A stretch of DNA of 64,000 nt. Origin: Pomphorhynchus laevis. Its lineage: Eukaryota > Acanthocephala > Palaeacanthocephala > Echinorhynchida > Pomphorhynchidae. Below the pieces are notes generated by a model. That model searched no databases. It saw nothing but the letters and a program-made list of their open reading frames with translations, and was not told the origin of the DNA. Below, piece by piece: positions 44,475-56,262 of this stretch (position 1 is the first letter of the stretch; the number at the start of each line of letters is the position of its first letter). Made by a program: the position numbers and the translations under genes. The stretch spans positions 1 to 64,000 of the forward strand of contig WNNJ02003577.1 in the NCBI GenBank assembly GCA_012934845.2. The letters run 5' to 3'.

Positions 44475-45269
44475 ATGCCTAATCTACCAATATCTCGGTT
44501 TGGACGTAGCCTTTTTGATTTTGACAATTTCTTTGGGAAAAGTTTGGACTTCTTTGATCCATTTGATCGGTGGGATTTATCACTAAATCCACATCATGTA
44601 AATTCCGTCAATTGGATAAGGGAACCACCACATTTAAGTGATAGACCTTTGAATAAATTCAGGGTTACGCTACCGGCTACTGGTTACGATAAATCAGATA
44701 TTACAACGTCGATATCCGGTAATATACTGACCATACACGGACGCCATTCTGACCACCAGGATGGCAATGGATACAATGCCCGGGAGTTTTCAAGGAAATT
44801 TGATTTACCCAGAAACATAGACGAAAGCAAAATGACAAGCTTTCTAACAGGAGGCGGAATGCTTGTTGTAGAAATGCCTTTCATGGTTGAACAGCAATCA
44901 AGACTGCAGCAAAGTCAAACAACGGATATGCAGCTAAGATCAAAAAGCCCATCTGATTTCTATCGTAGCGATTTCCTGCCACACATAGTGAACGATAATA
45001 ATGGATTGAAAAAATTAGAAATTAACGTACCTCTACCGAACTATCAGCCAGATGAAATACAGTTAACCTTAAAGGATCACGATCTCATTTTAAAAGCAGA
45101 GAGCACAAAATCTGACAATCTGAAATATGGTCGGCAATATCTGTATAGACAAGTAACCTTGCCCAAAGAAACTAATACCAATATGTTAAGTTCAACACTT
45201 GAGGACGGTACACTTCACATCGAGGCACCTTTACTAGATTCAACTACTGTAATTCCTATCCAGAAATAA
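44475..45269 (+). CDS. Small heat-shock protein with two alpha-crystallin domains
   Basis: Intronless frame of 264 residues, start context aaaATGC. The N-terminal arm is Phe- and Asp-rich (FDFDNFFGKSLDFFDPFDRW, residues 14-33). The first alpha-crystallin domain is about residues 60-138 (FRVTLPATGYDKSDI, GNILTIHGRH, REFSRKFDLPRN, GGGMLVVEMPF); the second is about 178-255 (LEINVPLPNYQPDEIQLTL, DLILKAES, YRQVTLPKETN, DGTLHIEAPL). The C-terminal IPI (260-262) is the I-x-I anchor. Small heat-shock proteins are ATP-independent chaperones of the cytosol. The double-domain form is characteristic of flatworms, including trematode and tapeworm antigens. Heat-shock elements and a TATA-like box upstream imply stress induction. 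No defects were seen. Confidence 0.93.
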   Translation: MPNLPISRFGRSLFDFDNFFGKSLDFFDPFDRWDLSLNPHHVNSVNWIREPPHLSDRPLNKFRVTLPATGYDKSDITTSISGNILTIHGRHSDHQDGNGYNAREFSRKFDLPRNIDESKMTSFLTGGGMLVVEMPFMVEQQSRLQQSQTTDMQLRSKSPSDFYRSDFLPHIVNDNNGLKKLEINVPLPNYQPDEIQLTLKDHDLILKAESTKSDNLKYGRQYLYRQVTLPKETNTNMLSSTLEDGTLHIEAPLLDSTTVIPIQK

Positions 45270-45930
45270 TATAACTACAAAGCCTAATAATCTATTAAAG
45301 TACTAATATTTTAAAGATTCTTTGCTATTTCTAAAGTAACATCATTATTTAAAGAATAATCTTGTGTTTTTACTCTAAATCGTTTTAGCTTCTTTAAATA
45401 AGAATTATTATGCTTAGGTCACCAATCAAATATAAATTTATATAGAAATTAAAAATTTTATCTAAAATATATAAATCTTCTAACAATATAAATAATAAAT
45501 GTCTTGGAATATATTAATCATTTTTGTGTAGGTATATTATAAACTTTGATAAATCGGTACTTCTAATATCTGACCGGATTAGATTCAAAAATGTTCATTG
45601 GAAATTATTGCTACCAAGGTAAAATTCTAAAAACTCTGAGAAAATATAGAAATTATCGTCGTCTATTACAGCTGTCGCATATTATCAATATTAAAAAAAT
45701 TCAAAGCCTACACACTATCTTTAAAATAAAAATGTTTTTATTTCGTATAAGTTAAATTAACTTTATAAATTAAATTTGATATATAAATCTTCTTTATTTA
45801 AAGAGTGAAAGAATTAAAAGGTGAAAGATATATGGATAGTCTAATTTTGAACAAAATAAATAAGAAATAAAATTTTAAATAAAACAAAAATTTAAATAAA
45901 ATTTAAATTTAATCTGGATAAAATTTAACT
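45270..45930. other. Intergenic AT-rich DNA
   Basis: Contains the presumed 3' UTR of the heat-shock gene. No other gene. Confidence 0.4.
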
Positions 45931-46440
45931 AAAATTTTAGTAATTTTTATTCAATAAGTAAAATAACTATAACTATAATAAGTATACAAATATATCCAGA
46001 AAGCCTTATTCTTAACAAAACCAATATTAATGATAAAGAAGGTGTATATCTAGATATGAACATTAAATTAACATTAACTAAAACTACTATTAATTTATAT
46101 CGTAAAGATGACATATTTAAATTTACAAGAAACATATTTTTGCATGAGCATTCATGCATACCATATAATATAAAATATAATACATTAAATAATGAAATTT
46201 TAAGAATTGCAACAATATGTAATGATATTGGCTTTCTTCAAAATCATTTAAATAATTTAATAGATACATATTTTAAACTAGGTTACTATAAAAATAACAT
46301 CAAGCAGAAAATAGTAAAATATATAAATCAACACAATAATATAAAGAATAAATTTAAACTCTTAAGTGGCAAATGTTTATGGATGGATAATAAATAATAT
46401 ACTTTGCATTAGAATAAGGTATATTAAATAATCAAATTTA
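45931..46440 (+). mobile_element. Penelope-like RT C-terminal fragment (AT-rich family)
   Basis: The frame at 46056-46397 reads MNIKLTLTKTTINLYRKDDI, then SCIPYNIKYNTLNNEILRIA and HLNNLIDTYFKLGYYKNNIK. The first part equals the end of the 22.9-24.9 kb copy and is preceded in another frame by SLILNKTNINDKEGVYLDM codons. It corresponds to the RT thumb and the region after it. The catalytic part is missing. Confidence 0.75.
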
Positions 46441-46640
46441 TTCAGAGGAAATACGTCCTTAGTACGTATTTGGCCGTATCTGTTTACGTAATAAGTAAAC
46501 AAATTTATCCAGATAGCATTATTTTTGATAAAACATATATTGATGATAAAGAAAGTATATATCTTGATATGAGCATTAAAATGACATTTAAATTCACAAG
46601 AAACATATTTCTTGTGAATATTAATATAAAATAATTCATC
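46441..46640 (+). mobile_element. Second, more decayed piece of the same Penelope-like region
   Basis: AGTAAACAAATTTATCCAGATAGCATT and GATGATAAAGAAAGTATATATCTTGATATGAGC repeat the 45.95-46.06 kb sequence with differences, in the same orientation, about 540 bases on. It is a tandem partial copy. Confidence 0.55.
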
Positions 46641-46760
46641 TAATATTAATGATATATATTAATGTATATATTAATATATAATATAATATATATTACTACT
46701 ATATATATTACTGTATATATTATATGTATATATTATGTATATATATTACTACTACATGTT
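46641..46760. repeat. TA-rich microsatellite
   Basis: TATATATTA-type units with interspersed ACTACTA and TGTA. Confidence 0.7.
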
Positions 46761-46779
46761 AATGCTGTTGAGTATCCAT

Positions 46780-48040
46780 CATAATTATCCCTCAGCGTTG
46801 ATGAACTATCAGTACTCACATATGGACTATCGTTTATTCCCACTCCAACTTCAATGGATCGACTTTCCACAAAGCAAGTTCTTGAATTGCTGAAAAATTG
46901 CTTCCAGCAACAGCAGTTGACGACAATTGTGATCTTCAACAAATGTTCCATAAATCTCTTTGGTTCAATTTTATTCGAACAAACGAAGGTCATAAATATA
47001 AACCAAACTTAACGCTGAAGCAACGATCTGCCATTCTTAAACTACGAAATCGCAACGATATTGTGATTCATAAAGCTGACAAAGGTCAGCTGACAAAGCT
47101 GACACAAGCAGTTATTTGGCTTAAATCCGAATACGATTATGAAGCTCGTCGTCAATTGAATGATTCGACAACTTACGAAAAAGTTGATGCTGCAACTATT
47201 AACGTAAAGTGTATAGTCAATGATTTCCTCGATAGATCAATTAGCCGTCGACTAATCTCCATCAGTGAAGTGACCACACTAAGACCCACAGAGAACAAAT
47301 TTGGCAAATTCTATATGCTACTAAAAACTCATGAGGTGCATCGTCCTTATCGCGGAATACCGATAGTTAGTTACATTGGGACTCCCTGTGAGGCGCTTTC
47401 GAAGTGGGTACACAACGAGATAAAGTTTTTGCTGCTCCTTGTCCCATCTTACATTAGCAGAACTATAAATTTTCTTCAGAAATTGGAAAGTATACGAAAG
47501 GATATCTCAGAAAATACAATTCTCGTAACAGCTGACGTCGAGTCGCTAAAACCAGAATTCGAAATGAGGACGGGATTAGCGCTGTACAAGCGGCTTTGGA
47601 AAGGGCACAAATACCCAACGAACGTAAACACTTCATAATAGAAGCAATCGCTTTGATCCTCGATAATAACTATTTATATTTTGATGACTCAGTATACCGT
47701 CAAATATCTGGTACTGCTATGGGCACGCCAATGGCTCCTGCGTACGCGACACTGTACATGGCTGAAATGGAAAGAAAATGGATGGAAACATCGGATCACC
47801 ATCCCATACTTTATTGTCGCTATATAGATGATATTCTCATTATCTGGGATAAAGAGGAGGAGTTGTTGGATAGATTAGTAAGCAATGTCGGAGTAATGAG
47901 TGGGTTGAATTTTACTTTTGAACGAAGCCAGAATTCGATAAGCTATCTGGATTGTCTACTATATAAGTCCTCCAATATTATTGAGACAACCATATTTCGG
48001 AAGCCCGAATGACCATTAATGCATATTCACTCAGCAAGTT
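46780..48040 (+). mobile_element. Penelope-like retroelement, second lineage
   Basis: The frame 46898-47638 has LTLKQRSAILKLRNRNDIVI, HKADKG (motif of the RT entry), LRPTENKFGKFYMLLKTHE (a PKxHK variant), RPYRGIPIVSYIGTPCEAL and VTADVESL. A frameshift falls right after VESL, inside motif A. The frame 47596-48012 continues ERAQIPNERKHFIIEAIAL, ISGTAMGTPMAPAYATLYM, CRYIDDILIIWDKEE (catalytic YIDD intact) and ISYLDCLLYKSS. It is a canonical Penelope-like RT, less AT-rich than the other family. After 48012 a few more codons are readable, then the dispersed repeat begins, so the C-terminal GIY-YIG nuclease is absent. Confidence 0.85.
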
Positions 48041-48560
48041 ATTCTTATCAATTCTCTGTTATTTATTATTCAATTCATAAAAATTGACGTTTATTTTAAA
48101 TTTCAATTTAACATTTCAACTTGATATAATAATAAATTGTATAAAATCTTTTATAATCATTTATTATTTATCTTTATTTTTATTTATATATCGTATAAAA
48201 TACGTATACTCAGTTATCTGATCTGATTTGTTAAGACTAAATGTAGATATATATATAAATCTAGCTTACACAATTTATTTAAAAGATATGTTATTATTTC
48301 AAAATATCCGAGTGTGGAAAAGACGCTTCTTTAGTTAAAGCCCGTAATAAGCATAGCGTTAAAGGCAAATTCTTAACAAATATTTCTAGATAGTTTAACG
48401 TTTAAATTAATATAATTTAAATATTTAATAAAAAATTGATTTTACTATTAAGATTCGGTAATTATTTATTATTTATCTTTATTTTTAATTTTTATAATAT
48501 AAAGTACGTTGACTCAGTTATATTCAGTTGATCTGATTAATAATCTTTAAATTTGCTATA
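48041..48560. repeat. Dispersed repeat, two copies
   Basis: 48046-48240 holds CTGTTATTTATTATTCAATTCATAAAAAT, TTCAACTTGATATAATAA, CGTATACTCAGTTATCTGATCTGATTTG. A second, shorter copy lies at 48455-48545. The same sequence is found at 22690-22910 and inverted at 63889-64000. It may be the terminal repeat of the Penelope-like family. Confidence 0.65.
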
Positions 48561-48933
48561 TTTTAAATTTTAAAAATGTATAATTTTTAAACGTTTGATG
48601 TATCAAATATGCAAAATTACACCAAAATGACCAAGACTATTTGTATAATTACAACCATTTCAATTGGAATAATAAAAAAATTTCTCTTATACTTAATAAA
48701 ATTGGGAAATTAATATAAAATGAATAATCAATCAACATTCAAGGATATAAACAAAAGTGAAAAATAATAAATAATAAAGGTACAGTAATTTTTTAAGTTT
48801 TTATTAAATAATTAAAACATTTATTAATTTTGTTGGTTGCCTTAAAATGCAATTCAAGGTAGCATTAAACGCAACTCAGTAGCATTGGTAAACCTCATCA
48901 AATTCATTATTTGAATATGATTAATATTTTAGC
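48561..48933. other. Intergenic AT-rich DNA
   Basis: No gene seen. Confidence 0.4.
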
Positions 48934-49199
48934 AACCAAGGAAGACAATCAACCAAGGAAAACCAAGGAAGACAATCAAAATATCAACCAAGGAAGACAA
49001 TCAAAATATCAACCAAGGAAGACAATCAAAATATCAACCAAGGAAGACAATCAAAATATCAACCAAGGAAGACAATCAAAATATCAACCAAGGAAGACAA
49101 TCAAAATATCAACCAAGGAAGACAATCAAAATATCAACCAAGGAAGACAATCAAAATATCAACCAAGGCAATCAAAATATCAACCAAGATCAAAATATC
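48934..49199 (+). repeat. 25-base minisatellite
   Basis: Eight exact 25-base units built from AACCAAGGAAGACAATCAAA plus ATATC (48961-49160), with shortened units at both ends. The plus frame is open across it (48911-49312), but 25 is not a multiple of three, so the peptide cycles through three frames; coding is unlikely. Confidence 0.9.
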
Positions 49200-50685
49200 A
49201 GCGATGTGTAATTGATTTAAGCATTAAATCTTTATCAATACTTACTGTTTATTTAGACATTTATAGCTTGATACTTCATTTCCATAATTCGCTTGATGAA
49301 ATTTTTAGATAAGCATGCGGGTATTACCTAAAGTTACAATGAAACTCAAAAAAACACGGATTAAACATTGACTTGGTACACGATCATTTTAGTTCGTGAA
49401 TAGCTTTACGGAACGGAATGCGGTCGTTAATCGAGATGCGACTTCACTCTGTTATAAGGCAACAAGTTTCAATTAATTACAAAAATATTATTCTATATAA
49501 AAGATAATTCATTTTCTTAATAAATCACGTGATAACACTGTTAAGTAACGGCGCCATTGAACTCAGAGTTGGTGATAGAATGCAATAATTTTATCCATTA
49601 ATATATTTATAAAATATTAAATTTTATTATTATTTTCTTAATAAAAATTAAGATAAAATTTAAAATAAGATTTTTTAATAATACTATCGGTTATTGTTAA
49701 AATTTAATAAATCCTTTTACTCAAAAGATTTTAATGAATTAAACAATTCGCATTGCTCTTTTAATCAAAAAAAATAAAATCAGAAAGATTTCCACAATAC
49801 CATACCAGCCGACATTTTCCGAATTGATAAGTTATTGAATCACACTGTAGTTCACACATAGTAAATGTAGAAAATTGTTCGCCAGGAACTATATAACGAT
49901 TAATCTTATCAAATCAGGCTTATAAGGTCATACCGACAAATGTCATATATTCAAAACAAAAAATTCATTATATTTTGAACGTTGGCTGGGGATATTCGAT
50001 GATGCATAACAGTATTGATTAATACAATTTTTAGAAAATTGTGCATAAGTGTTGGCAAGAATAAACCTAATAGTGAATTATCAGATTTAGAAGCGAGGTA
50101 GTGTGGTTGGTTCATTTTTTGAAGTGTGGTTGGTTCATTGTAATATAAGAGAAAGCGTAATTAAGATATAACTGTGATAGAAAAGTTTTCGATGACGTTA
50201 ATTACTCTGGAAGTACACTTATATCACTTAATCAGAAACCGTTCAGACAGTATGCAATTACAATCAGATTTTTATAAAGTGTCTGACCGGTGTTCGAATC
50301 TGTGAACACTGTAAGTTTCGTCATATGTATATTGGTCCGATTTCGGTTCCTGCTAATTATTCCCTTAATGACATAGCGATCGAAACAGCACCAACTTTTA
50401 ATGACGTAGGTGTAATAATTTTGAAGAACTTTCAACCCAGCCTTCATATAAAACATACAATCCAGATGATCTCGCTTATTAAGGTTTCTGAGACGGACGT
50501 TTGAGTTGTTATGGAAAAGGAGCCTTCAAACTTTGTATCCTGCCCTAATACAGTCTATTTTATAATATGCGTGCACTGCCACTTATCCACGCCTACGAAA
50601 AGACATGCACATTTACGAGGGCATACTTTGAAAAGCGACTCGATTAGTCCTTGGTATAGGAAAGCTTCTATACAAAGACAAACTT
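49200..50685. other. Intergenic DNA
   Basis: No gene firmly supported. A 74-codon minus-strand frame (50456-50232), MFYMKAGLKVLQNYYTYVIK onward, is extended upstream in frame by VRLRNLNKRDHLDC; it is lysine- and arginine-rich and has no recognised family. Confidence 0.35.
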
Positions 50686-51540
50686 GGGGTGGGATTGTAT
50701 ATACGACCTTTATAGGTAGTCGATAAAATCACGGTAGCTTGCGAAAAGAGGTAGGTATTAAATTCGGTCAGACTCTCATTTCCTATTCTGGGAAAGAGTT
50801 GGATAGCCGCTTGAAAGAAGGCCACTCTGATCGGATCAAAGTGAAACCTTTTTCGCAGCAAAATATCTTCCTCAATTCTCCAACGAATTAGGTCATGAGT
50901 GGTGGACAATTGCTGACGCGACTGCTCCGTGCAGAGGGGTTTTGACAACCACCTCGAGTGAAGCAGTAAAATGTCGAGGATAGAATTTGTTGATGTGCAA
51001 TGAAAGGTATGGGATGGTTGTTTGTGAACAAGATAACCGTTCCTGGCTCTGCGGAGTGCTGCATTTATCCAACGACCAGTTCTGTCGTTGAAATCACCAA
51101 GTACCATGTCGTAGCCGCTATCTATAATCCTATCCAGGAGGTCACGGTTCTTGTGAATCTCCCCTTGCCGAATGTAGACATTGGCCAGACTGGGGCGTTT
51201 ACCGTTCATACAGAGTGAAATAACTAAATAAGACAGGGCTGGACAAGAATAGTTTAGTAGGAGGAAAGACCTTAAGGAACATTTAACTAAGGTTAAAAGA
51301 CCTTGAGATGAAGAGGAGTGAGGCGGGGTTATGTACGGAGTATAGTGGGAACAAATGTGCTTAGGGATGAATCGAGTAATGTACTGGGGGGAGATGGATA
51401 GACCGCGTCTCTTGGAGGACTATAAAATCTGCATCTCTACCAGATAGAAGTCTAGGTGCAGAATCACCTCCCGAATTCCACTGAAGGATATTCAGTGAAA
51501 AAGGCTCACGAGTACTCTGCATTGTGTTGAGTTAGCTGGG
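50686..51540 (-). mobile_element. LINE family C, copy 3: ORF2 endonuclease
   Basis: It begins at about 51535 with codons for TREPFSLNILQWNSG, then DADFIVLQETRS (catalytic Glu of APE endonucleases), NGKRPSLANVYIRQGEIHKN, MVLGDFNDRTGRWINAALRR and TTHDLIRWRIEEDILLRKRF. Two frame breaks lie before 51209. Homology with the other copies stops near 50690, so the RT is missing. It has the most intact endonuclease of the three copies. Confidence 0.82.
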
Positions 51541-51599
51541 CGGGATTACCTCATCCCTAGACAGAGCTAGGGGCGGAAGGGTTGCCCTTCCCTCCACTT

Positions 51600-52575
51600 A
51601 CTCCGTCCAGGGTGGGCACTTGCCCACGGGCAATATCTTCATTTCCCGTGGTAGAGGCTTTCCTTGACTTGTCCTTGAGTAGTCTGCCTACCTTCAATGG
51701 AGGCACGGTGTGGGCCGAAGCCCCTCGTTTCTTTGACTCTGGAATAGTCGCTGGAGATCATTGGAGATGAATATAGCAGTGCGAACTGACTGTTGATGAG
51801 TTGCTGTATTTGTCCTAATATAGCTTGCTTTTGAGCATCGAAGAGACGAATGATGTCCGTGTCAGACATCCTACCGCTGGTTTCAGCATAGCTAGCAGGA
51901 GTTTTAACTGTACGTGAAGGACAGAATTTGAGACGATAGGCCTTAAAAGCCTCACATCTCCTGGACCAGGAGGGATGTGGACCAGAGCAGTTAACACATC
52001 GCGGGGTGGATGAACATTGTCCCCCGATGTCGATACATTCTTTAGAGGAACAGTAGCCACAGATCTTCTCTGACTTACACATTGAGGCCCAGTGCCCCTA
52101 TCCATGACAAAGATTGCAGCGGGGAAGGTCATATCATCATTTTCAAGAATTATGAACTTTAAATTAAAACCCAAAAACGGATTGCAGGACGTTTTGGTTA
52201 ACGTCTCGGCAATGTCGGTGGGAGCCGAGACAAAACCTATTGGAATAGATAGTCCATTCTATCCTTCAATGGGGCGAAAATTAGAGACTTTAAGAAGTAC
52301 TTGAAGGTCATCAATGTCTTTTTGCTCCAAGTGCGGAGGGAGATTTATTATTTTCAAGGAAGCCATGATAAGCTTTGAAATCAGGCTACCAAACTTCGAA
52401 AGATTGTTATTAAAAAATTCTTTATATGCATTAGCCAAATCAAAGGTGGTAAGGGAAATTTTAAGCTCGGTCTCGTAGTACCTTACCGTGTTGAATAATA
52501 TTCTATTTTTATACTGTTCTGCGAAGCTTCGCAGGAAAATGTTGTACAAATTGTCTTCCAACAGGCTCGGCCAAT
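51600..52575 (-). mobile_element. LINE family C ORF1, zinc-knuckle protein
   Basis: Three minus-strand frames follow each other: 52561-52259 (NTVRYYETELKISLTTFDLA), 52174-51815 (partly overlapping) and 52082-51639. The last has a Cys-rich segment, ICGYCSSKEC and PRCVNCSGPHPSWSRRCEAF, matching the CCHC knuckles at the end of ORF1 of jockey/I-type LINEs, then DAQKQAILGQIQQLINSQ. ORF1 binds the element RNA. It stands 5' of the ORF2 endonuclease on the same strand, so 52.58-50.69 kb is one 5'-complete but 3'-truncated element. At least two frameshifts. Confidence 0.75.
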
Positions 52576-53080
52576 TTAATAATTATTAGATTTCTAAGCT
52601 TGGGTATTGGGGAAGAACCCTATTACCCTCGTGATCATGAGACAACTAATCTTTTACCTTGGGTGTTTTTACAGTCAAAATTCCATTACAAATAACTGAA
52701 TTCTGTTCCATATTTGCTTGAACTTGAAAGTTGTTTAAAGCACTGATACTCACTTTTTCGCACATTCGTTCACTTAAATCTTATTAATTTTTAGTGGTAT
52801 TGTGTAAATTTCACTTCTTTCATTGTTGTTTCAAACGGTTTAAAAAGCTTACTCTTCACGAGTACGAATGCTATTCTGGATAATTGTATTTTCGCTTTCA
52901 AGCGCTGTATGCGTGGCCTAAACAACATACCAAATTGGTTATATCCAAATACCTCACGACCGAGCAGGAAAATACAACGAAAAGGGATATGTAGGAAAAA
53001 TCATATTATCTTATCCTTATTATTCACGGATTTCAAGACCTAATAGCATTACAGTAACAATATCGAAATTCAAACTCGCT
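52576..53080. other. Intergenic DNA
   Basis: Possibly includes the LINE 5' UTR at its left end. No gene. Confidence 0.35.
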
Positions 53081-53470
53081 TGAGGTAAATATGGACATCA
53101 ACACCGCCGTTCGAGTGCTCTTTCGTCTCCGTCGCTTCGACCATACATCAACATATTTTGCTCAAATCTCCTGGCCCACCATCCACATCCACATCAAGCG
53201 AGTGGATGTGGATGGACGACACTCGCCCCACCTCGCTATCGCTGCGTTCCCGTCATACCCTCTTACTCCACGTTCCTAATTACTCCAACAACTACGGTCT
53301 CCGATCCTTCCTCGTCGCCGCCTCACTCGCCTGGAATCAACTCCATCTCGACGTCCGCCGGGCCCCCTCTTTTATCACATTCAAGAATCTCCTCCGTTCA
53401 CACCTACTCGACACCTGATTTACAGTTTTGTTTTGTTGTGGTCATGTAAGCGTGCGCTGTCACGCATTTG
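53081..53470 (+). mobile_element. LINE C-terminal tail (CR1/L2-like)
   Basis: The frame 53158-53418 ends LLLHVPNYSNNYGLRSFLVA, SLAWNQLHLDVRRAPSFITF, LLRSHLLDT. This is the usual end of CR1/L2/jockey-like ORF2 (RSF..AA..WN.LP..R..S...FK..L). The codons before it (RLRRFDHTSTYFAQI) are the preceding thumb region in another frame. Base composition is much more GC-rich than the flanks. Heavily 5'-truncated. Confidence 0.75.
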
Positions 53471-54019
53471 CCACGTTAAAATAAATCTTTTTTTAAGAAG
53501 ATCATGTCAATCAAGTATTTGGTGACCGTATTTTTGACAACTTTATTCTTAGTCTTTTATGCAATATGATCCGTGTTTTAGATTTGTTATAATAAAGCAT
53601 ATATAGTAAGTTATCATCACAGGGGAATAGGACCCGAATCTGATAGCATAACAGTATATCCTGATAACCACTAATATTAATATAATTTTCATATTATTAT
53701 TCACCTTGAGCAAATGTTCATATGGTATCATCACAAAAAGAAAAATTAAGAAAAAAACTAAAATATAAGTGCTGATAAACAGTTGAGTTTCTGTTTGAAA
53801 TTGGTCTTTGATTTAGCCATGACAGTTTCTCTTGGAAGTTAATTTCAATTCTTGATTCCTCGGTCCGACAAACAATCAAGCTTTTTCAACCACCGATGCA
53901 CTATATGAATAGTAAATTTACGACTCAGTGTAAGTTATTATTACAAACAGACGAGCAAAGCTCATAGTTGCACTGTTAAAAAAAGAAAAAGTAAAGAAAA
54001 AAAGAAAGACTCACAAACA
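53471..54019. other. Intergenic DNA with dispersed-repeat piece
   Basis: 53625-53690 (GGACCCGAATCTGATAGCATAACAG onward) matches the 22.4/22.64 kb inverted-repeat element. No gene. Confidence 0.45.
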
Positions 54020-56240
54020 AAAGTCAAAAAAGTTCATGTTTGAATGCTGAAACCGATCTTGAGTTGACAATTTCTTCACTTAATCGGTTCCACTTACCTA
54101 CGATTTGGTGTCCAAATTGTACAGTTTTAGAGTGTATAACTCGGCGATAGGCTAAAGTAAAATTGTAGCCACGCAAATCCCGATTTTTCCAAACAGTCAT
54201 CAATTCTCTTAAGACGTGATTTCCCTTATGTAAAGCTTCCCATGTTGAACACATATCTCGATGAAACCGAAGGTCGCTTATAGAAACCATACCAAGTGTT
54301 TTAGCCTTTCATTATAAGGTAAGGCTTTAACTGAATTTACGAGCTTTGTTGCCCGGCGCAGCACATTTTCAATTCTACTTTTCTCGTATACTGTTCTTGG
54401 GAACGAACATTGTGATGCATAGGTAGGATTACTGATCACAAACGCGTTGGCAAGTGCTCTAAATGAAACTGGACTCAACACACTAAAAGTTCTACGAATC
54501 ATCCCAACCATTAGATTTGCTTTTGAGCAAGCCAACTCAGTATTCCAACTAGTCGAAAAATCGTTTGCAACTACTATTCCAAGGTCGCTAAGACGAGTTA
54601 CTACTTTAATGTTCTGATCCTCAAGATGATAAGTTGGATACACACTATGACTGCGTGATTGTAAACGCATACAAGCATACTTCGATATATTCAGTGACAG
54701 ACAAATGCAAGTCAAGCTTAAGGGTCTAATTATCTACACAAGTTCGATTGCTTTTTTAAAACAGTGGTATTACAATTGAGCGTTTCCACATCTCGGGTAT
54801 ATGACCGGAATAAAGTGACGCAATAAACATTCAATATAAAGGGATACAAACTTCATCTGCAAGCATTTTTAAGTATCGAGGCGGCAATAAATCAGGACAA
54901 ACAGATCCCGATGATTTTAGGTTCTTATTTTTACTGCTTTTAATTTACATTTTTAAAGGTTTTAAAAATTTACATTTTTAACGGTTTTCATCATCAAATT
55001 CAGGACAAACAGGCCCCGATGATTTTAGGTTCTTAAGATCTCTTCGCACATCCCCAATATAAAACATGTTAACGACATCAGTGATTGATTTATATAAGAT
55101 GATAAAATATGGTTCGTTAGAGGAATTTAATGAGATCAAAAAATGTTCACCACTCGCACTAACGATGTCGTAATCGTCATAGTGGGCATGTCTACTATCC
55201 GATACAAGCCGAACATATCCCGCTTTGTTTTGCGTTCGCGTATTTGAACAAGCGACCAGGGTTGCGAAAAGCCTCTTGTGCAATCATTTCTTCGAAACTA
55301 TGCCGTTTATTGTGTTTTAGATTCGTAAAACGATTCCTTACTTTAATGGAAAAAACTGTTTATTTCACCATCCCTAGACCTCTTAAAAGATAGATGTTTT
55401 TCTTTCAAGGCTTGACGAAGTCCCTATCAAACCAATGTTTACAATGTAAACGAACTTTCGTAACTTTCCTAGACGAGAAACGTAAGAGCAAATCTAAAAG
55501 TATCGCCTTAAATTATTGTTATGCCGTTTCAACATTAAGCACAAGAGGATTAAGCCAACATTTACCGGAAAGACACATACGGACCTATTGATAATTCGTC
55601 TTGAAACACTGAACAGTATTTAAAAACGATATGTGGGTTGAAAGGCCTTGCGGGAGGCAGGAGTCAAATAGAAGGACACAGTGATCTGATGATCCTAGAG
55701 GTTCAAGGTGAGTAACGTGATCTACAAAACATACGTTTGAGGTAAGACAAATATCTAACAAAGATCGCTGATTACCATAGAAACGAGTGAAGTCTCTCAA
55801 ATGTTGAGTGAGACTTAAAACGTTGATAGAGTCGAGTAATTTTAATGAACCACTATCACATCATACTCTGGGTGTCTACGTTTCACAATCTACATGAGGC
55901 ATATTTAGATCTCCCAAAACTAACACATCGTGCGAAGTATCGTACTTATGAAAATCGTTGACAATGCAACCGACATTAGCGCATGGGCTACAATAAATGA
56001 GACCAATGGCAATCGGTTGGCAATTTGAGAGTGATACTCTCACCCGTAAAGATTCAAGTCAATCATCAAATTTTAAGTCGAGCAGTGTAACTACTGCACT
56101 AATGTGAGCATATACAGTATTACTCCACCTTCCTTTATATTGCACTTGTCAGTCCGATAACAAAATTAATTGGATAACTCGATCTCACAATTGGTAACAT
56201 CAGGTTTTAACACGACTCTGTTATTGCAACCAACAAAGGA
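54020..56240 (-). mobile_element. CR1-like LINE with internal deletion
   Basis: Endonuclease pieces from about 56230: LGDLNMPHVDCET near 55895, then FYGNQRSLLDICLTSNVCFV and LEPLGSSDHCVLL (55800-55585), with SSDH the C-terminal endonuclease motif. Linker: 55283-54978. The RT opens with PPRYLKMLADEV (about 54880) and is then interrupted: motifs A to C, including YADD, are missing. The next readable part is 54715-54278, LSDLGIVVANDFSTSWNTEL, MVGMIRRTFSVLSPVSFRAL and RIENVLRRATKLVNSVKALP; the tail is 54290-54024, RGYNFTLAYRRVIHSKT and GKWNRLSEEIVNSRSVSAFK. The palm is deleted between about 54850 and 54720, so it cannot be active. Confidence 0.8.
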
Positions 56241-56262
56241 TTCTGCACTTGGACACGAACTC

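Noticed and set aside
48934-49199. CRISPR-like array of regular repeats
   Set aside because: Units are contiguous without spacers, and the window is clearly from an intron-containing animal genome.
48911-49312. 133-codon frame over the 25-base array
   Set aside because: The peptide cycles through three frames of one repeat; the flanking residues are low complexity.
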